Shown: positions 27,142 through 35,415 of the stretch, in pieces
Layout of the letters: the number at the start of each line of letters is the position of its first letter
How positions within the stretch are numbered: position 1 is the first letter of the stretch
Origin: an uncultured Erythrobacter sp.
GTDB taxonomy: Bacteria; Pseudomonadota; Alphaproteobacteria; Sphingomonadales; Sphingomonadaceae
NCBI GenBank assembly: GCA_947501005.1
Contig: CANMTU010000001.1
Span: forward strand, 372,001 to 436,000
Direction: 5' to 3'
Length of the DNA stretch: 64,000 nucleotides
Program-made: the position numbers and the translations under genes
Notes under the pieces: model-generated
Told to the model about the DNA's origin: nothing
The model's database searches: none
Seen by the model: only the letters and a program-made list of their open reading frames with translations

Positions 27142-27255
27142 GGGGCGTTCTCCTGAAAATAAGCCGATATGTTCGCCATGCTATGTAGGCATTGCGCGGC
27201 GGATTCGGAAGAGGGAACGCACGAGGGCGCGGCGATTTCCCGCCACGTGTTGCGC

Positions 27256-27948
27256 TCAGGCTGCCTTTCGCCACAGCGGGAACGTCGCCAGCCGCCCCTT
27301 CGCCGGGACCACGGCATCGATCCGGTCGGCGGGTTGCAGGGCTTTCAGGATCGCCGGGTCGGCCGCGTTCATGCCGCCGGTATAGGCGCCGAAGGCGGGC
27401 AGGATCATGCGGCCGCCACCTGTGTCGTTGGCGCTGATCACCGCGCAGGGGCGGCGGATGTGGCGGCGGTGGATCGTGAGTTGCAGGCGCGGATGGTAGT
27501 GGCCGGACAGTTCTGGCCGGGTCTCGCCCTTTTCCGCGCGGTGGCGCAGGATCAGGCCGCCGAGCTCGATCTCCTCCACCAGGGTTCCCCCGCAGCGCGC
27601 TTCCATTTCCGGATCGTGATTGCCGGTGATCCACACCCAGTCGACCGCCTTGGTCAGCGCTTCCAGCATGCCGCAGGCATGCGGTTCGAGCCGGGTCGAA
27701 CCCTCGCTGTCGTGGAAATTGTCGCCCAGCGTAATGACCCGGCGCGCGCCGGTTTCGCGGATCGCCAGGGCCACCCGCTCCAGCGTCTCGCGGCTGTCAT
27801 AGGGCGGGACCATCTGGCCGTGGCGGGCGAAGAAGCTGCCTTTCTCCAGATGCAGATCGGCCACCAGCAAGGCTTGCTCGCGCGGCCAGTAAAGCGCGCG
27901 GCCTTCGGTGAGCAGCCATTCCTGATCGGCGAACGAAAGGGGAACCAT
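27256..27948 (-). CDS. pdeM: PdeM-type metallophosphoesterase (ligase-associated)
   Basis: A 230-residue calcineurin-like phosphoesterase. Metal motifs are VADLHLEKGSFFARHG, ITLGDNFHDSEG, ITGNHDPE and SGHYHPRLQL. The gene resembles the phosphoesterase found with DNA ligase/helicase operons and implicated in DNA repair, but here no ligase or helicase gene is adjacent. The start is the ATG at 27946-27948. The hemF promoter region lies on the other side of the REP-like element. Confidence 0.8.
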   Translation of the reverse strand: MVPLSFADQEWLLTEGRALYWPREQALLVADLHLEKGSFFARHGQMVPPYDSRETLERVALAIRETGARRVITLGDNFHDSEGSTRLEPHACGMLEALTKAVDWVWITGNHDPEMEARCGGTLVEEIELGGLILRHRAEKGETRPELSGHYHPRLQLTIHRRHIRRPCAVISANDTGGGRMILPAFGAYTGGMNAADPAILKALQPADRIDAVVPAKGRLATFPLWRKAA

Positions 27949-27986
27949 GGCGTGCCTTTGCCAAGCTCCCCGCCACTATGCAACAT

Positions 27987-28079
27987 CCGTTCGCCCCGCC
28001 CTTGTCGAGGGACCGCCTTTTCTTCTAGCAATTGTGCGAGCAACGAGAGGCGGGGCTTCGACAAGCCCGGTCCGAACGG
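27987..28079. repeat. REP-like intergenic palindrome, copy 3
   Basis: CCGTTCG at the left and CGAACGG at the right end bracket a long imperfect palindrome with CCCTTGTCGAGGG and CTTCGACAAGCCCGG. It shares its core with the elements at 2731-2812 and 9075-9135. It lies between the divergent pdeM and hemF genes, so it could also affect their promoters. Confidence 0.65.
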
Positions 28080-28096
28080 TTACGGGACAAGCGCAT

Positions 28097-28951
28097 ATGG
28101 ACTGGACAGAACAAACCGAAACCGCCCGCACCTGGTTCGAGACTCTGCGGGATCGCATCTGCGCCGAATTCGAGGCGATCGAGCGCGAGGCAGGCTCGGA
28201 TGCGGCGTTCGACTATGCTGAATGGCACCGCGAGGAAGAGGGCAATGCCGATCCCGGCGGCGGCACGCGCGGCCTGATGAAGGGCAAGGTGTTCGAGAAG
28301 GTCGGCGTCAACGTCTCGTCGGTGCGGGGCAGTTTCGCCAAGGAGTTCGCCGGCACCATCAACGGGGCGAGCGAGGATGCGCCCGGTTTTTCCGCCACCG
28401 GCATCAGCCTCGTCGCGCATATGGCCAATCCGCATGTGCCATCTGTGCACATGAACACCCGCTTCCTTGCCACCACCAAGGCGTGGTTCGGGGGCGGGGC
28501 CGACCTCAATCCGCCGATCCCCTATCCCGAGGATACCGAGGCCTTCCACGCCCGCTTCCGCGCCGCATGTTCGGCGCACAACCCCACCTATTACGACCGG
28601 TTCAGGAAGTGGGCGGACGAGTATTTCTACATCCCCCATCGCGGCGTGCATCGCGGGGTCGGCGGGATCTTCTACGACCATCTCGAATGCGACGATGCCG
28701 AGGGGTTCGAACGCAATCTCGCTTTCACGAAGGATGTCGGCGAGGCGTTTCTCGACGTCTATCCCATGCTGGTGCGGCGCCGGATGGAAAGCGGGTTCAC
28801 CGATGCCGACGTGCAACAGCAGCTCGAATGGCGCGGCCGCTATGCCGAGTTCAACCTGGTCTACGATCGGGGCACGCTGTTCGGGCTCAAGACCGGCGGC
28901 AATATCGACGCCATCCTGATGAGCCTGCCGCCGCGCGCGGTGTGGAGCTGA
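28097..28951 (+). CDS. hemF: oxygen-dependent coproporphyrinogen III oxidase
   Basis: A 284-residue cytosolic enzyme of heme synthesis, decarboxylating two propionates of coproporphyrinogen III. Family signatures are GKVFEKVGVNVSSVRGSF, HMNTRFLATTKAWFGGGADL (split over the active site), DEYFYIPHRGVHRGVGGIFYDHL in three blocks, and the end EFNLVYDRGTLFGLKTGG. The ATG at 28097 starts MDWTEQTETARTWFETLRD. The length matches the family. It follows the REP-like palindrome. Confidence 0.96.
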   Translation: MDWTEQTETARTWFETLRDRICAEFEAIEREAGSDAAFDYAEWHREEEGNADPGGGTRGLMKGKVFEKVGVNVSSVRGSFAKEFAGTINGASEDAPGFSATGISLVAHMANPHVPSVHMNTRFLATTKAWFGGGADLNPPIPYPEDTEAFHARFRAACSAHNPTYYDRFRKWADEYFYIPHRGVHRGVGGIFYDHLECDDAEGFERNLAFTKDVGEAFLDVYPMLVRRRMESGFTDADVQQQLEWRGRYAEFNLVYDRGTLFGLKTGGNIDAILMSLPPRAVWS

Positions 28952-29055
28952 CCGCCCGCCGCTCTGCCCGCGTGCGCCGTTCATTTGTCGGATAGGCAAT
29001 CCGTCGTCATATGGGTGCCACGATCGATCGCACCAAATCCCAACCGGAGACCTTC

Positions 29056-30984
29056 ATGCGCCGTCTTGCCGCAACACTCGCCGCCCTCCTTGCCACCACC
29101 GCCTGCACCACGATGGAGACGCCGCCCATGGCCCAGCAAAGCCGCGCGGGCGAGGCGATGGTCTCGCCGATCCTGACCACGCCCGAGGCGGTCGACAGCC
29201 AGACCTATGCCCGGCCACAGGTCGCGCGGGTCACCCATGTTGCGCTCGACCTCGATCTCGATTTCGAGGCGCAGATGGTGGGCGGTACCGCCGTGCTCGA
29301 TATCATGGCCGCGCCCGGTGCCGAGGAAATCGTGCTCGACGACAAGGGGCTGACAATCGCGCGCATCACCGATGGGCAGGGCCGGGCGCTCGCCTACGAT
29401 GTCGGCCAGCCGCGCGCCGGGGCGAGCGAGGACATGGGCGCCCCGCTCACCATCCGGCTTGGCTCTGCGCCAGGCTCGGGACCGCGCCAGATCCGCATCG
29501 AATACGCGGCGAGCGACGCGGCGGCGCTGCAATGGCTGAACCCCGAACAGACCGCCGGCGGCGAGCATCCCTTCCTGTTCAGCCAGGGGCAGGCGATCCT
29601 CAACCGCACCTGGATCCCGACGCAGGACAGCCCCGGCATCCGCCAGACCTGGGAAGCGCGCATCACCGCGCCCAAACCGCTCGATGTGGTGATGAGCGGC
29701 GTGCAGCAGGGCGAAGCCGAAGATCTCGGCAACGGACGGCGTGCCTTCCGCTTCGAGATGGACAAGCCGGTGCCGCCCTATCTCATCGCGATTGCGGCGG
29801 GCGATATCGACTTTCAGGCTTTGGGTCCGCGCACGGGCGTCTGGGCCGAACCCTCGGTCCTCCCCCGCGCCGCACAGGAAGTCGGCGATACCGAGGCGAT
29901 GGTGACGGCGGCGGAAGCGCTTTACGGCCCCTATCGCTGGGGCCGCTACGACATGATCGTGCTGCCACCTGCTTTCCCCTATGGCGGGATGGAGAACCCG
30001 GTGATGACCTTCCTCACCCCCACCTTCATCGCCGGCGACCGGTCGAACAACGGCCTCGTCGCGCACGAATTGGCACATAGCTGGTCGGGCAATCTCGTCA
30101 CCAATGCGGTGTGGGGCGACGGCTGGCTCAACGAAGGGGTGACCTCCTATTTCGAGAACCGCATCGTCGAGGCGGTCTACGGTAAAAAACGCGCCGAACA
30201 GGAGGCGAGCCTCGCCTTCGCCAATATTCAGGAAACGCTGGAAGAGGTCGGGCGCGATGCGCCGGGCACCGCGCTGCACAATGATGGCGAGGGCGAACTG
30301 GTCGGCAGCGCGATCGCCTACGACAAGGGCCATTATTTCCTGCGCACTGTCGAAAGCATGGTCGGGCGCGAACGGTTCGATGCGTGGCTGCGCCAGTGGT
30401 TCGACAATCACGCCTTCCAGCCCGCGACCAGCCGGATGCTGTATGACGACATGATGGCCAATCTCGTGCGCTCCCCGGCAGAGGCCGAACGGCTGATGCT
30501 GCGCGAATGGATCTTCGAGCCCGGCCTGCCGTCCAACGTCAAGCGGCCCGATCCCGCCGCCTTCGCCGAGGTCGATGCGGCAGTTACGGCGTATGCCGGT
30601 GGCGGGACGATCCCGACCGGCTGGCGGGGCTGGACCAGCGCCGAGCGCCAGCGGTTCCTTGACAACATCCCGAAACAGCGCACCGCCGCGCAGCTTGCTG
30701 CCCTTGACGATGCGCTCGGCCTGTCGCGGACGGGCAACAACGAGGAGCTGTTCCTGTGGCTCGAACTGGCGCTCGCGAACCGCTACGAACCGGCCGTTCG
30801 GCAGGCAGAAACCTTCCTTGCCAATGTTGGCCGGGGCAAGTTCGTGCGGCCCCTTTTCGCGGTGCTGGCGAAGGACGAGGCATGGGGCTTGCCCATCGCG
30901 CGGCGCATCTATGCCGACACCCGCCCGACCTATCACGCGGTAACGCAGGCCGGGGTGGACCGGGTGCTTGGCCGAAACGATTAG
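29056..30984 (+). CDS. M1-family zinc aminopeptidase, lipoprotein
   Basis: A 642-residue peptidase similar to leukotriene-A4-hydrolase/aminopeptidase. The exopeptidase motif GGMEN and the zinc motif HELAHSW, with the second Glu in WLNEGVTSYFE, are all intact. The ATG at 29056 yields a lipoprotein signal (MRRLAATLAALLATTACTT, Cys17), so it probably acts in the periplasm at a membrane. A C-terminal helical domain of about 200 residues completes the family architecture. An upstream in-frame ATG at 29011 would bury the signal and is rejected. Confidence 0.92.
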   Translation: MRRLAATLAALLATTACTTMETPPMAQQSRAGEAMVSPILTTPEAVDSQTYARPQVARVTHVALDLDLDFEAQMVGGTAVLDIMAAPGAEEIVLDDKGLTIARITDGQGRALAYDVGQPRAGASEDMGAPLTIRLGSAPGSGPRQIRIEYAASDAAALQWLNPEQTAGGEHPFLFSQGQAILNRTWIPTQDSPGIRQTWEARITAPKPLDVVMSGVQQGEAEDLGNGRRAFRFEMDKPVPPYLIAIAAGDIDFQALGPRTGVWAEPSVLPRAAQEVGDTEAMVTAAEALYGPYRWGRYDMIVLPPAFPYGGMENPVMTFLTPTFIAGDRSNNGLVAHELAHSWSGNLVTNAVWGDGWLNEGVTSYFENRIVEAVYGKKRAEQEASLAFANIQETLEEVGRDAPGTALHNDGEGELVGSAIAYDKGHYFLRTVESMVGRERFDAWLRQWFDNHAFQPATSRMLYDDMMANLVRSPAEAERLMLREWIFEPGLPSNVKRPDPAAFAEVDAAVTAYAGGGTIPTGWRGWTSAERQRFLDNIPKQRTAAQLAALDDALGLSRTGNNEELFLWLELALANRYEPAVRQAETFLANVGRGKFVRPLFAVLAKDEAWGLPIARRIYADTRPTYHAVTQAGVDRVLGRND

Positions 30985-31040
30985 ACTGTTCGCGGTTTTT
31001 GCGTTGCATTGCGGGGTGATTTGACCACATCATTCCCGCG

Positions 31041-33131
31041 ATGCTGCGCCAGTACGAACTCGTAGAACGGGTCAAGGAATACGACCCCGACGCCGACGAG
31101 GTGATGCTGAACCGCGCCTACGTCTATACCGTGCAGAAGCACGGCACGCAGACTCGCGCCAGCGGCGACCCCTATTTCAGCCACCCGGTCGAAGTGGCCG
31201 GGTTGATGACCGATCTGAAGCTCGACCAGGAAACCATCGTCACCGCGCTGCTGCACGATACGGTGGAGGACACGCTCGCCACGATCGAGGATATCGAGCG
31301 GAATTTCGGGGGCGAGGTCGCCCGGCTGGTCGACGGCGTCACCAAGCTGTCCAAGATCGAGCAGATGCCCGAGAACGAGCGGGCGGCGGAGAACCTGCGC
31401 AAGTTCCTTCTCGCGATGAGCGAGGATATCCGCGTACTGCTGGTGAAGCTGGGCGACCGGCTGCACAACATGCGCACGCTGCACTTCATCAAGAAGGAGG
31501 AGAAGCGCCAGCGCATCGCCCGCGAGACGATGGATATCTACGCCCCCCTGGCCGAGCGGGTGGGCATGTACGAATATATGCGCGAGATGCAGTTGCTCGC
31601 CTTCGAACAGCTCGAGCCGGAAGGCTACGCCACCATCATGCAGCGGCTGGAACAGATCCGCGAGCAGGACGGCGGGCAGGTCGACCGGATCGCCCTCGAC
31701 ATGAAGCATGCCCTGGCCGAGGCCGGGATCGTTACCGAGGTTTCGGGGCGTGAGAAGCACCCCTATTCGATCTGGCGCAAGATGGCCGAACGCCACGTCA
31801 GCTTCGAGCAGGTGACCGACATCATGGCCTTCCGCATCATCTGCGAGGATGTCGCCGATTGCTACCGCGCGCTGGGTGCCCTGCATACGACGTGGCAGTT
31901 CCTGCCCGGGCGGTTCAAGGATTACATCTCCACCCCCAAGACCAACGGCTATCGCAGCCTCCACACCTCGCTGATCTACGGCAAGTCGATGCGGGTCGAG
32001 GTGCAGATCCGCACCCGCGAGATGCACCGCCTCAACGAATTCGGCTTCGCGGCGCACTGGGCCTACAAGCAGGGCGACCGGCCGGACGGGCAGGTCGCCT
32101 GGCTGCGCGACCTGATCGAGATCGTCGATGCCAGCCACGATGCCGAGGAACTGCTCGAGCATACGCGCATGGCGATCTACCAGGATCGCATCTTCGCCTT
32201 CACCCCCAAGGGCGCGCTGTTCCAGCTGCCCAAGGGGTCGACCGCGGTGGACTTCGCCTTCGCCGTGCACACCGATCTGGGGCTGCAGACGGTCGGCGCG
32301 AAGATCAACGGGCGGCACATGCCGCTGCGCACCCAGCTGCATAACGGCGACGTGGTGGAAATCCTCAAGGGCGAGCAGGCCGAACCGCAGATGAGCTGGC
32401 TGAGCTTCGTTGTGACCGGCAAGGCGCGCGCCTCAATCCGTCGCGCCGTGCGCCTGAAGGAACGCGCCGAAGTGGCCGAGATCGGACGCAAGCTGTTCGA
32501 CGAGATCGCGGTGCGGGTGCCCGCCAAGGTCGGCAAGAAGGCGCTGCGCGGCGCGCTCGGCCGACTGGGCATGGACGAGGAGGAGGACCTCTATTACGCG
32601 ATCGGTTCGGCCAAGGTGGAAGACCGCGCGGTGATGGAAGCGCTCGTCCCCGGCTGCACCGACGATATGGAAGATGCCGACGAGTGGACGCGCGGCACCA
32701 AGTCGCTGTCCATCCGCGGCCTCACGGCGGGCGTCGGCTACAAGCTGGGCGAATGCTGCCACCCCGTGCCGGGCGACCGGATCGTGGGCCTGCGCCAGCC
32801 GGGCGAAGGGGTGGAAGTGCACACGCTCGACTGCCACCGCCTGGCCGAGGGCATCGCGTCGGACTGGCTCGACCTGTCATGGGGCCGGCGCAGCATGGGT
32901 GCGACCGGGCGGCTGCGCATCACGCTCTACGACCGGATGGGCACGCTGGCCGAGATGGCCGGCATCTTCGCCAAGAACAACGTCAACGTGAAGAGCCTCC
33001 AACAGACCCAGCTCGACTATCCTTTCACAACCTACGACGCCGATCTGGAGGTGCAGGACCTCGCTCACCTCAACCGCATCCTGAGCGCGGTACGCGCCAG
33101 CGATGCCGTGGCTCAGGCGGAGCGGGCGTAG
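31041..33131 (+). CDS. bifunctional (p)ppGpp synthetase/hydrolase (RSH)
   Basis: A 696-residue RelA/SpoT homologue. Hydrolase HD domain: His48 (YFSHPVE) and His72-Asp73 (LLHDTVEDT) are intact. Synthetase domain: GRFKDYISTPKTNGYRSLHT is intact. TGS domain: IFAFTPKGALFQLPKGST. C-terminal ACT: LRITLYDRMGTLAEMAGIF. Both activities look functional, as expected for the single long RSH of sphingomonads (usually called rsh, relA or spoT), which controls the stringent response. It is monocistronic; the preceding aminopeptidase ends 56 bases upstream. Confidence 0.95.
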   Translation: MLRQYELVERVKEYDPDADEVMLNRAYVYTVQKHGTQTRASGDPYFSHPVEVAGLMTDLKLDQETIVTALLHDTVEDTLATIEDIERNFGGEVARLVDGVTKLSKIEQMPENERAAENLRKFLLAMSEDIRVLLVKLGDRLHNMRTLHFIKKEEKRQRIARETMDIYAPLAERVGMYEYMREMQLLAFEQLEPEGYATIMQRLEQIREQDGGQVDRIALDMKHALAEAGIVTEVSGREKHPYSIWRKMAERHVSFEQVTDIMAFRIICEDVADCYRALGALHTTWQFLPGRFKDYISTPKTNGYRSLHTSLIYGKSMRVEVQIRTREMHRLNEFGFAAHWAYKQGDRPDGQVAWLRDLIEIVDASHDAEELLEHTRMAIYQDRIFAFTPKGALFQLPKGSTAVDFAFAVHTDLGLQTVGAKINGRHMPLRTQLHNGDVVEILKGEQAEPQMSWLSFVVTGKARASIRRAVRLKERAEVAEIGRKLFDEIAVRVPAKVGKKALRGALGRLGMDEEEDLYYAIGSAKVEDRAVMEALVPGCTDDMEDADEWTRGTKSLSIRGLTAGVGYKLGECCHPVPGDRIVGLRQPGEGVEVHTLDCHRLAEGIASDWLDLSWGRRSMGATGRLRITLYDRMGTLAEMAGIFAKNNVNVKSLQQTQLDYPFTTYDADLEVQDLAHLNRILSAVRASDAVAQAERA

Positions 33132-33357
33132 CATCCCAGAACGACAGGCACGCCGAACCTCCGCCAAGGCGCGTCGAGGTATTGGCAGCCATGGTTCTTC
33201 GGGTTTGCCAAGCAAACAAGATACTCCCCAATGTCCGCATGGAGGCGTTGGCAGTAAGTTGGTTTGCAGATCGAAAGGCGCGAAAGCTGCCTGTCGGTTT
33301 TGGGCGAATGCTAAGGCATTAACGAATGTCTGATTGTGGGTGGTTTTCTGCCTCTAG

Positions 33358-33750
33358 CTAATGCCGGGTGAGTGATCGCGCGATGTCCAGTAAGGGGCAT
33401 GGGCCAGAAGATGCGCACGGCCCAGTGACGTGAACGTAGCGTGGTGAATTTTCGCTCACCAACGCGAGGACTTGAGACTCTCCACCTTGCGTAATGAACT
33501 GCGCGTTCGCATCGATGGGAATGCCGATGAGTTCGGCTCCGCCAGCGTCGAAGTCTGGGAAATCCCCTTCGTAAAGACCGAAGCGTTCGCCAGCGAAGCG
33601 CACCTGATAGAGGTTGAAGTCGGAAACCTGTTGCTTGCCAATCAATTCAGCGTCGGCTGTTATGCAGAACGTCTCGCCGCATACATTCGGCGGCCGACCT
33701 TCGGCGCAACCTGCAAGCAGAGCAAAAGCAATTACACGAGCCCACATCAC
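33358..33750 (-). CDS. small hypothetical lipoprotein
   Basis: A 130-residue protein starting MMWARVIAFALLAGCAEG, a lipoprotein signal with lipobox LAGC (Cys15). Four further cysteines (C24, C29 and two in GPCASSGPCPLL) could form disulfides in the periplasm. No family is recognised. Base composition is lower in GC than the backbone. The 226 bases separating it from the RSH gene show nothing clear. Confidence 0.6.
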   Translation of the reverse strand: MMWARVIAFALLAGCAEGRPPNVCGETFCITADAELIGKQQVSDFNLYQVRFAGERFGLYEGDFPDFDAGGAELIGIPIDANAQFITQGGESQVLALVSENSPRYVHVTGPCASSGPCPLLDIARSLTRH

Positions 33751-33896
33751 CTATGATTGGCACTTGAGCCGAATGTCCGCAATCGGGTCGATAGCCGACT
33801 GTCGCTTTCTCGAAACGCAATTGAAAACACGGTCTTTCAAAAACAGCAACTGCGACGCTTGACCATGCAAGAACAGTCGCCTTCCAGCAAAACCAG

Positions 33897-34931
33897 CTAC
33901 TCCTCCACTCGCCGGACCGGGACCGGGATGTTGCAGATATCGGAGCCGCCTGCCGGAACGATGAAGAACGGATCGCGGCGGTTGGCGCGGGCTTCGGCGT
34001 AGTGGGCGAAGGTCTCGCTTTCGGTCGAGAGGTACTCGAAACGCGGTTGCTCGGCGGCGGGCAGGTCGCCGGCGACGCGGATCGAGCGGATCGGGGTGCG
34101 CTTCGTCGGATACTCGTAAAAGCCAAGATCGCCCTTGCCGCGCGGGAGGGCGGAGAGATGCTCGATCCCCTCGATCACCCGCCCGACCAGCGCGATGTTG
34201 CGGTCGAGGTGTCGCGGGGCGTGGCCGATCACGGTGTATAGCTCGGCGCCCGAGCCGGTATCGGGCGACATCCCGCGTCCGACCCCGACCATGCCGTAGC
34301 AGTGGACGGGCCATGCGATTTGGGTCTCTCTATCGACTGCCGTCGGCCAGCCATTGAAGTTCAAGGTTTCGTCAGCATAAGCGTCTCGAGGTATTGCACG
34401 AGAGACTGCCCTAACTCTGGCTTCTCCATTCTTTGTAGCAAACGCGTCTTTCAGGCGCTTCTCTTCCCCTGCAAGTTTCATCCGAAGAACGCGACTGAGG
34501 TCGGAAGAAATTTCCTCTTCATAATCCTCATCCCCCATTACCCGCAGCCCCGCCGGCAGCGGCTTCGCCTCCCCGTCCGCTTCCGGGTTGTCGTAATTCG
34601 GATCGCCCCACTGGACGACGTAATTGTCCTGCACCCGGTTGACGCTGATCCCGTCATACCAGCCCGCGCGGGCGAGGGTGCGGATATTCTCCACCCACCC
34701 CTGGCTGAAGGGCGGCGGCATGAGCTGGATGACGACCTCGCGCGCGGACCCGTCAGCCGCGGGCGCGAGGGTCATCACCAGCAGATCGTCCGGCGCAATC
34801 TCGGCCCATTCCCCCGGCGCGGCCTCGGCTACTATCTCGTTCGGGCTGGGCTCTGCGTCCGGGACATCTTGCGCGATTGCGGCGGTGGTGAGCGACAGAT
34901 ACGCGGCGAGGCAGGTGAGGGGCGTTTTCAT
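33897..34931 (-). CDS. exported cyclophilin-type peptidyl-prolyl isomerase
   Basis: A 344-residue protein with a signal peptide (MKTPLTCLAAYLSLTTAAIAQ) and a cyclophilin domain: NIRTLARAGWYDGISVNRVQDNYVVQWGD (read in two blocks), FFIVPAGGSDICNIP at the C-terminus, and VIGHAPRHLDRNIALVGRVIEGIEHL. It should assist protein folding in the periplasm. An insertion of about 100 residues between strands is larger than in small cyclophilins. Part of it (bases ~34320-34540) is markedly less GC-rich than the rest. The start is the ATG at 34929-34931. Confidence 0.85.
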   Translation of the reverse strand: MKTPLTCLAAYLSLTTAAIAQDVPDAEPSPNEIVAEAAPGEWAEIAPDDLLVMTLAPAADGSAREVVIQLMPPPFSQGWVENIRTLARAGWYDGISVNRVQDNYVVQWGDPNYDNPEADGEAKPLPAGLRVMGDEDYEEEISSDLSRVLRMKLAGEEKRLKDAFATKNGEARVRAVSRAIPRDAYADETLNFNGWPTAVDRETQIAWPVHCYGMVGVGRGMSPDTGSGAELYTVIGHAPRHLDRNIALVGRVIEGIEHLSALPRGKGDLGFYEYPTKRTPIRSIRVAGDLPAAEQPRFEYLSTESETFAHYAEARANRRDPFFIVPAGGSDICNIPVPVRRVEE

Positions 34932-34965
34932 CGCGGGAAAAGGTGCCACGGTGCGCGCTCAAGCA

Positions 34966-35007
34966 AAAGCCCCTTTCCACGCATTGTGCAGGGCGGAAAG
35001 GGGCTTT
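34966..35007 (-). terminator. 13-bp hairpin with T-run just upstream of the cyclophilin gene
   Basis: AAAGCCCCTTTCC (34966-34978) pairs perfectly with GGAAAGGGGCTTT (34995-35007). On the minus strand the 3' arm runs into TTTTGCTT, so it looks like an intrinsic terminator ending about 35 bases before the cyclophilin ATG. No gene upstream on that strand (35008-35165) is convincing. It may end a short transcript or attenuate the cyclophilin mRNA. Confidence 0.5.
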
Positions 35008-35165
35008 GTGGATGGCGTTCGCCGGGAATGCCGGGCCGCGCAGCGCCATCGGGACCGCTTACTTGAAGAACGTTAAAGGCAAATCCGGGTTCCAGCGCTT
35101 TGTCGCATCGCTTGCGCGCGTTCGCCAACCCCGCTAGAGGCCCGCCTTCAGCCGATCAGGCATGC

Positions 35166-35256
35166 GGAGCGGTGGCCGAGTGGTCGAAGGCGCACGCCTG
35201 GAAAGTGTGTATACGGTAACCCTGTATCGTGGGTTCGAATCCCACCCGCTCCGCCA
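35166..35256 (+). tRNA. tRNA-Ser(GGA)
   Basis: A 91-base tRNA. Acceptor arms GGAGCGG (35166-35172) and CCGCTCC (35246-35252) pair perfectly, followed by discriminator G and an encoded CCA. Anticodon stem CACGC/GTGTG holds the loop CTGGAAA, anticodon GGA. The long variable arm (ATACGGTAACCCTGTAT) is that of a class II serine tRNA. The T-arm is GTGGGTTCGAATCCCAC. The integrase that follows makes its 3' end the likely attachment site of the island. Confidence 0.97.
35230..35256 (+). other. probable att site (3' end of tRNA-Ser)
   Basis: Tyrosine integrases of this type recombine at the 3' half of a tRNA, keeping the tRNA intact. The T-arm and acceptor end of tRNA-Ser lie 160 bases before the integrase start in the expected orientation. 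No matching direct repeat was seen further right, so the other junction is outside this window or has been lost. Confidence 0.6.
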
Positions 35257-35370
35257 CTTACCCTTCCGGGCCAATCCGGGTTCCACCAAAACGCCCCGGA
35301 AGGCTTTACATTTCCGCGGTTTTTTACTCCTATGCTGTCCGAGCCGATCCGCCCTTAGCCGAACGCATAT

Positions 35371-35411
35371 GGGGGTAGATTGGGGGTAATGACTTAGCCT
35401 GCGTGGGGGTA
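35371..35411 (+). repeat. three GGGGGTA repeats before the integrase
   Basis: GGGGGTA occurs at 35371-35377, 35382-35388 and 35405-35411, all in the same orientation within 45 bases of the integrase ATG. Short direct repeats of this kind next to a tRNA attachment site are commonly arm-type binding sites for the integrase or its directionality factor, and could also autoregulate it. Confidence 0.5.
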
Positions 35412-35415
35412 TCGG

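Noticed and set aside
28981..30936. Minus-strand open frame of 651 codons opposite the M1 aminopeptidase
   Set aside because: Shadow of a 642-residue peptidase with intact zinc motif; composition is only the consequence of third-position GC.
35257..35415. Inverted repeat CCTTCCGGG/CCCGGAAGG after the tRNA as a possible second tRNA or a CRISPR-like repeat
   Set aside because: Only one pair, no cloverleaf, no repetition; more likely a terminator-type hairpin after tRNA-Ser.
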